Part shown: positions 59,629-64,000 of the stretch, piece after piece
How the letters are laid out: each line of letters starts with the position of its first letter
Numbering within the stretch: position 1 is the stretch's first letter
NCBI GenBank assembly: GCA_036274075.1
Contig: DASUGK010000056.1
Location: 22,943 to 86,942, forward strand
Direction of reading: 5' to 3'
Length of the DNA: 64,000 bases
DNA from: CADEED01 sp036274075
Lineage (GTDB): Bacteria > Pseudomonadota > Gammaproteobacteria > Steroidobacterales > Steroidobacteraceae
Made by a program: the position numbers and the translations under genes
Notes under the pieces: model-generated
What the model was told of the DNA's origin: nothing
The model's database searches: none
The model's input: the letters and a program-made list of their open reading frames with translations, nothing else

Positions 59629-61169
59629 ATGCGCTGCAATCCGTTTTTCCTGATGTGGTCTATGAGGTCACGATTGGATGGCAGTGCACCGAGCATCTTG
59701 CGGGTCAACTGTGCCGCCTCGCGGAAATACTCGTCGGCGCGATCGGCATCGTCATGTCGCCGCGTGAACCCCTCCGGCTCGGGCCGGAACCCCATGCCGT
59801 AGAGCACGTACTGGTAACTGGCCGACGGGAACACTTCCTCCACCCGGTGCAAATCGTATCGCGAAGGCGGCTGGTGCCGCCAAAGCACGATGAGCTCCCG
59901 GAGGCGGTCGGGGACCGTTTCGGTGCGCCGGTTCTCCAGCCAGTAGGCAGAGTCCTCGCGCCGGCTCAGCAGGTAGTGCAATTTCAGGAAATCGATGACC
60001 CTTTCCCAGCGATAGGTAAAAAAGTCGTTGAATCTGCGGCCCACGATGTCCATGGCCTCGCGCGTGGCGGGCAGCTCGTCGCTGAGCATGCCGGCCGACA
60101 GCTCCACCAGCGCCAGGGCTGAGGCCTCCAGCGGCTCGATGAACCCGGCCGACAGGCCGATGGCGACGCAATTGCGGTGCCAGAACTCGCGGCGATATCC
60201 CGGCTGGAACGTGAGCCTGCGCGGCGAGGCATCGGGGCGGCGCGCGCCCGTGCGCTCCAGGTACTCGCCGAACACGCGCTCGGCGTCCTCGACGCTGCTG
60301 TGCGCGCTGGAGAACACGTAGCCGATTCCGCGGCGGCCAGGCAGGCCGATGTCCCAGATCCAGCCGGCGGGCTGCGCCGTGGAAATGGTGTGCGAGGCGA
60401 TGGGCGCGCGTTCATCCGGATAGGGCACCTGCATCGCGAGGGCCGTGTCGTTGAACAACACGCGCTGCTGTGAAATGAGCGGCACGCCGAAGTGGTCGCC
60501 CAGCAACCGCGAATTCAGGCCCGTGCAATCGACGAACAGGTCGCCTTCGATGCGGCCGTGGTTGCGGGTCTCGACCGCTGCGATGTCGCCATTGGCGGCC
60601 GACACGATGCCCGTCATGTGGTCGGACACGTGCCTCACGCCCAGCTCGTTGACACAGTGCTCGCGCAGGAAGACGCCGAACTTGCCGGCATCCAGGTGGT
60701 AAGCGTAATTGGCCACGGCCGCGTACTCGGGCGTGGTGACCTGCTTGGGAGCCTTGCCCTGGGTGCAGAGGTGCGGCTGGAAACTCACCAGGTCGGCGAA
60801 GGGCGTGGTCGCGTGGCGCTTGAGCCAGCCCGCCACCAGGTTGGTATCCGTGTATCCCTGCGGCACGACGAAGGGATGGAAGTAATAGTCGTGCTCACGT
60901 CCATCTACCCAGCGCTCGAACTTCGAGCCCTGCTTGAACGAGGCGTCGCACTGGCGGATGAACTCGGTTTCGCTGACGCCGATCTTGCGCAGCGTGTCGC
61001 GCATCGTGGGCCAGGTGCCCTCGCCCACGCCGATGGGACTGACGTCGGGGGACTCCAGCAGCGTGACCGAGAGGCCGTGGCCCTCCCTCACGCGATGTTC
61101 TGCGGCGATGACGCCGGCGGTCAGCCATCCGGCCGATCCGCCACCGACGATCACCAGTCGTTTCAACAT
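59625..61169 (-). CDS. Flavin-dependent tryptophan-halogenase-like protein 2
   Basis: The 514-residue protein has FAD loop GGGSAGW (9-15) and the active-site lysine in DASFKQGSKFERW (K78, equal in position to K79 of PrnA). Where family members show W-x-W-x-I-P it has GWIWDIGLPGRRGIGYVF, so the isoleucine-proline pair is shifted. I chose the ATG at 61169; an ATG 15 bases earlier sits within the terminator tail. It is only distantly related to halogenase 1, so the operon carries two types. The reaction is unproven. Confidence 0.9.
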   Translation of the reverse strand: MLKRLVIVGGGSAGWLTAGVIAAEHRVREGHGLSVTLLESPDVSPIGVGEGTWPTMRDTLRKIGVSETEFIRQCDASFKQGSKFERWVDGREHDYYFHPFVVPQGYTDTNLVAGWLKRHATTPFADLVSFQPHLCTQGKAPKQVTTPEYAAVANYAYHLDAGKFGVFLREHCVNELGVRHVSDHMTGIVSAANGDIAAVETRNHGRIEGDLFVDCTGLNSRLLGDHFGVPLISQQRVLFNDTALAMQVPYPDERAPIASHTISTAQPAGWIWDIGLPGRRGIGYVFSSAHSSVEDAERVFGEYLERTGARRPDASPRRLTFQPGYRREFWHRNCVAIGLSAGFIEPLEASALALVELSAGMLSDELPATREAMDIVGRRFNDFFTYRWERVIDFLKLHYLLSRREDSAYWLENRRTETVPDRLRELIVLWRHQPPSRYDLHRVEEVFPSASYQYVLYGMGFRPEPEGFTRRHDDADRADEYFREAAQLTRKMLGALPSNRDLIDHIRKNGLQRI

Positions 61170-61189
61170 ACTTGCCCAGTTCATGAAAA

Positions 61190-61251
61190 GGAGAAGCCGC
61201 TGCGCGACAGCGGCTTCTCCCGGCAAACGACAACTTCAGGGCGAAGTTGTC
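61190..61251 (-). terminator. Terminator-like hairpins after the TonB receptor gene
   Basis: Two hairpins lie between the receptor stop codon and the halogenase start. Hairpin A: GACAACTTC (61229-61237) pairs with GAAGTTGTC (61243-61251), loop five bases. Hairpin B: GGAGAAGCCGCT (61190-61201) pairs with AGCGGCTTCTCC (61209-61220), a 12-base-pair stem with a seven-base loop, followed on the minus strand by CTTTTC. B looks like an intrinsic terminator that would reduce, not stop, reading into the halogenase genes. Confidence 0.7.
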
Positions 61252-61264
61252 ATGCAGCCTCTCT

Positions 61265-64000
61265 TCAACGCCCGAAGTTGTACCGGGCTCCGATCATGAA
61301 CCGAGGACCGGTCTGCGTCACGAACAACACCTCGTTCTGGTGTCTGCCGTGCAGGCGTTGGATCTCGTCCGTGAGATTGATGGCCTCGACCTGGAACGTC
61401 AGGTTGTCCGTCGGGGAATAACTGGCCACGAGGTCCAGCTGCCCGTAGGGCTCGGTGTAAACCGGGTTCGGCAGTCCCGTACCGTCGAATCGGCCGGTCA
61501 GGAACTCGTCACGCCAGTTGTACGCCGCGCGTACGCCCCAGCCATTCTTCTCGAAGAAACCCACGATGTTGTACGAGTCGGACAGGCCTTCGAGAGCGAA
61601 CTGCTCGCCACGATCGTGGTTGTCGTAGGTCAGGTCCGAATCGACCAGCGTGATGTTCGCGTACACGCCGAAGCCGCTGTCGCCGAACATGTGCTGCAGC
61701 GCCAGTTCCCAGCCATCGAGCTTGGCGCTCCTCTGGTTGGCCGGCACGGTGATGTCGAACGTCGCGATCGGATCTCCCGGCTGACCGGCGATGATGCCGG
61801 TGCGATTGCCGTTCGAATCCGTACCCGTCATCGTCACCCCCGGATCACCGTCGTGGTTGTCGAAGATGTAGTTGCGGATACAGGTGAGATCCGAGGTCGG
61901 ACAGCCGTCCGCAACCGCCTCGTTGAAGTACGCGCCCTGCCCCGGATGCGGCAGATCGAAGGGCGTATCCGTAATCGTGGTGACGCCGATGTAGTTGTCG
62001 ATGTCCTTCTTGAAGTAACCCAGAGACAGGTAGCTGCCCTCGTCGTAGTACCACTCGAACGACAGGTCGATGTTCTGCGACTCGAGCGGCTTCAGGCCCG
62101 GGTTGCCCTGCTGGCCGTTACCACCGTTGATGCGCGCCAGCTGGTTGAGCGTCTGTCCGCCCTGGATGTCACCCCAGCCCGGCCGGCCGATGGTTTCACC
62201 GTAGGACAGACGCAGCTTCATGTCGTCGCGCACGTCGAAGGCGAAATCGGCGCTCGGCAGCAGGTAGTCGTACTCACCTTCCAGTGTCGTGAAGCCCGGA
62301 TCCGAGAAGATCACCGAGAACTCGTTGTTGGCCACCCAGTTGATGCCGATGGCCGTCGGCACGAGAGCGCTCGACGTGATTTCGGTCTTTTCGTAACGCA
62401 GGCCGAGGGCCATTTCCACCGGCACCCGGGTGTCGAAGTTCGTCACCAACTGGACGAAGGCGCTGTTCGAATCTTCCTTGGTGCGCCGGTCCGTCGTGAA
62501 CTCCGGATTCGCCACGTACATGGCCGGATTGCCGAAGTCCGCGGCCAGCTGCCGCACCGTCTCGAAGTCGAAGGTGAAGAACTCATTGAACAGGTTCGGG
62601 TTGCCGCTGCCGCCGATGTTGTCGAAGTAGTGCCGCACGGTGTCCGGCCGCCAGACCTCGTCCGGGAAGGCCGCGGGGCTGGTGCCGCCCCAGGAATCCT
62701 GCTGCACGTTCGAGAACGCCGAGCGGTTGTTCACCTCGGTCAGCGCGACGCCGAAGTCGAGCCGCGAGTTTTCGGTGAAGTCGAAGTGACCGTTCAGCCT
62801 GCCCTGCTGGATTTCGGCCAGCATGTAGCTGTTGCGGAAACTCGAGCCCGTGACCTGCATCTGCGCGGCATCGATCCCGGTCTGCCCCGGAGGCAGAACC
62901 ACGCTCATGACCGGGAAGTCCTGGCTGAAGTCGGCCGTGGTGGTGCCGCGGTAGAAGCCGGCCACGCCGAGCACCGAATTCGAGCCATACGGGCTGTCGG
63001 CCTTCGATTCGGCCGACGAGTCGTGGTAGTCGAGCTCGAAGCCGAGCCGGTCGGTCGCATCCCACTTGAGGTTGAAGCCCAGCGACTCGTTCTCGTTCTT
63101 GGTCGCGAACTTCGCGCCACCCATGGACAGGTCCGCCCAGCCCGGACCGTTGATGGTTTCGGAGTACAGGATCGGCGCGGCCACGGGGCCGTCCGTCCAG
63201 CTCGTCACCGACGGGCCGAAGTTGAACCACACGGACAACTCGTTGCGCTCCTGCGCGACCTTGTTCTCCGAATAGGTGTAGTCGAGGGTCGTGACCACCG
63301 AATCCGTCGGCGCGAACTGGAACGTCAGCTGGCCGTTGGTGCGCTTGCGCTCGATGCCGTTGACGCTGTAGCCCAGGTTCTGCGGCACGGAGTATGTGTC
63401 GCCGGGATCCGGGCGATTGGTGATGTTCTCCGAGCCCGGGTCGCCGGGCTGCGGCACCGCGCCCCAGTTGTTCTCGTCACCGGCGAACGGACGCCAGCCG
63501 TTGCCGACCGCCGCCTGGTTGTAGCCCAGCGCACGCTCCTGGTAGCTGGCCGTCAGGGCGACGCCAAACTTCCCGTCCGCGAACGTGTTGCTGAAGATGC
63601 CAGAGACTTCCGGCGTGAACGAATCACCCTGAAGTGCGCCCGGCAGGTTGTCGGCCGAGGTGTCGTTGACCAGCTTGACGCCGAGGCTGGTGTGCATGCC
63701 CGGCGCATCGAGGGGACGCGTGGTCTTGATGTTGATGGACGCACCGATGCCACCCGTGGGCGTCTCCGACCGGCTCGTCTTGTACACCTCGACGGCGGCG
63801 ACCGCCTCGGACGCCAGGTTCGCGAAGTCGAACGACCGCGAATTCGATGCGCCCGTGTCCTGCAGGCTCGAGCCCGGCATCTGCCGGCCGTTGAGCAGCA
63901 CGAGGTTGAAGTCCGGGCCGACGCCGCGGACCGTGACCTTCGAGCCTTCGCCGATCGAACGGTCGATGGACACACCGCTGATGCGTTGCAGTGACTCCGC
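61265..64000 (-). CDS. TonB-dependent receptor, 3' part (runs off right edge)
   Basis: The last 911 codons are visible; the signal peptide and the TonB box are beyond the window. The plug domain is recognisable by ESLQRISGVSIDRSIGEGSK, VRGVGPDFNLVLLNGRQMPG and GGIGASINIKTTRPLD, typical of the large carbohydrate-type receptors of Xanthomonas and Caulobacter relatives. The barrel ends in the aromatic FMIGARYNFGR. It probably takes up an oligosaccharide; which one is unknown. The halogenase, SapC, LacI and sugar porter genes follow on the same strand. Confidence 0.93.
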   Translation of the reverse strand, partial: AESLQRISGVSIDRSIGEGSKVTVRGVGPDFNLVLLNGRQMPGSSLQDTGASNSRSFDFANLASEAVAAVEVYKTSRSETPTGGIGASINIKTTRPLDAPGMHTSLGVKLVNDTSADNLPGALQGDSFTPEVSGIFSNTFADGKFGVALTASYQERALGYNQAAVGNGWRPFAGDENNWGAVPQPGDPGSENITNRPDPGDTYSVPQNLGYSVNGIERKRTNGQLTFQFAPTDSVVTTLDYTYSENKVAQERNELSVWFNFGPSVTSWTDGPVAAPILYSETINGPGWADLSMGGAKFATKNENESLGFNLKWDATDRLGFELDYHDSSAESKADSPYGSNSVLGVAGFYRGTTTADFSQDFPVMSVVLPPGQTGIDAAQMQVTGSSFRNSYMLAEIQQGRLNGHFDFTENSRLDFGVALTEVNNRSAFSNVQQDSWGGTSPAAFPDEVWRPDTVRHYFDNIGGSGNPNLFNEFFTFDFETVRQLAADFGNPAMYVANPEFTTDRRTKEDSNSAFVQLVTNFDTRVPVEMALGLRYEKTEITSSALVPTAIGINWVANNEFSVIFSDPGFTTLEGEYDYLLPSADFAFDVRDDMKLRLSYGETIGRPGWGDIQGGQTLNQLARINGGNGQQGNPGLKPLESQNIDLSFEWYYDEGSYLSLGYFKKDIDNYIGVTTITDTPFDLPHPGQGAYFNEAVADGCPTSDLTCIRNYIFDNHDGDPGVTMTGTDSNGNRTGIIAGQPGDPIATFDITVPANQRSAKLDGWELALQHMFGDSGFGVYANITLVDSDLTYDNHDRGEQFALEGLSDSYNIVGFFEKNGWGVRAAYNWRDEFLTGRFDGTGLPNPVYTEPYGQLDLVASYSPTDNLTFQVEAINLTDEIQRLHGRHQNEVLFVTQTGPRFMIGARYNFGR

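Noticed and set aside
61247..63994. Open frame of 915 codons on the plus strand
   Set aside because: It mirrors the TonB receptor on the minus strand and shows a low-complexity V/R/E/H-rich sequence with no family character.
1..64000. Recurring CCTAAC/GTTAGG hexamer as an uptake or segregation signal
   Set aside because: The number of sightings is no higher than expected from base composition over 64 kb, and they show no strand or spacing pattern.
1..64000. CRISPR arrays, tRNA or rRNA genes, phage or IS elements
   Set aside because: I found no regularly spaced repeats, cloverleaf-like genes, transposases or integrases. The REP-like repeats are too few and short to be CRISPR.

Overview
The window is high-GC DNA (roughly two thirds G+C) from a Gram-negative bacterium. 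The gene order and gene content fit a gammaproteobacterium of the Steroidobacteraceae/Nevskiales/Xanthomonadales type: leuS-lptE, holA-nadD-rsfS-rlmH-maf-rng-yhdP, miaB-phoH-ybeY-corC-lnt, many TonB-dependent receptors, SapC proteins and tryptophan-halogenase-like flavoproteins. This placement is inference; no rRNA gene or other phylogenetic marker was analysed. Almost all of the window is coding. No gap between genes exceeds 300 bases, and I saw no tRNA, rRNA, CRISPR array, insertion sequence or prophage.

Region 1 (1-13.5 kb) is housekeeping: a partial yhdP, then rng, maf, rlmH, rsfS, nadD and holA in one tightly packed leftward operon, and leuS-lptE in a second. The two blocks are normally joined in related bacteria. 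Here they are separated by a 2.3 kb insert holding a HIT protein, a prolyl aminopeptidase, a repeat cluster and a predicted zinc protease. The signal peptide of LptE is partly encoded by two tandem palindromic repeat units. A QueC-like PP-loop enzyme follows, divergent from leuS.

Region 2 (13.5-22.2 kb) is a Sel1-repeat protein followed by the leftward operon miaB-phoH-ybeY-corC-lnt-degP-like.

Region 3 (22.2-27.5 kb) is an accessory block read leftward: an ECF sigma factor, a four-helix membrane protein, a secreted cupin, two tandem HAF-repeat secreted proteins, and a protein that appears to fuse an ECF sigma factor to a membrane domain of the same layout as the free membrane protein. This split/fused pair is the most unusual thing in the window.

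Region 4 (27.5-36 kb) holds ssb, a saccharopine-dehydrogenase-like protein, a WYL regulator, a DUF4328 membrane protein, a Fur-type iron uptake pair (PiuC dioxygenase and TonB siderophore receptor) and zwf.

Region 5 (36-47.3 kb) is for plant polysaccharide use. It has a PA14-containing GH31 lipoprotein (probable alpha-xylosidase), a GH35/DUF5597 beta-galactosidase, a GH105 hydrolase, and an IclR-FucP-aldo/keto reductase-fuconolactonase-dehydrogenase operon for non-phosphorylated L-fucose catabolism. Together these suggest use of fucosylated xyloglucan and pectin side chains.

Region 6 (47.2-50.9 kb) is a run of small lipoprotein, membrane and zinc-binding proteins of unknown role. Region 7 (50.9-64 kb) holds a Tat-targeted GMC dehydrogenase pair and then a fully overlapping leftward operon: TonB receptor (partial), halogenase-like, SapC, cupin-like, halogenase-like, LacI regulator and MFS sugar porter. 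This resembles the carbohydrate-uptake loci with halogenase/SapC/cupin genes known from Xanthomonas and Caulobacter relatives.
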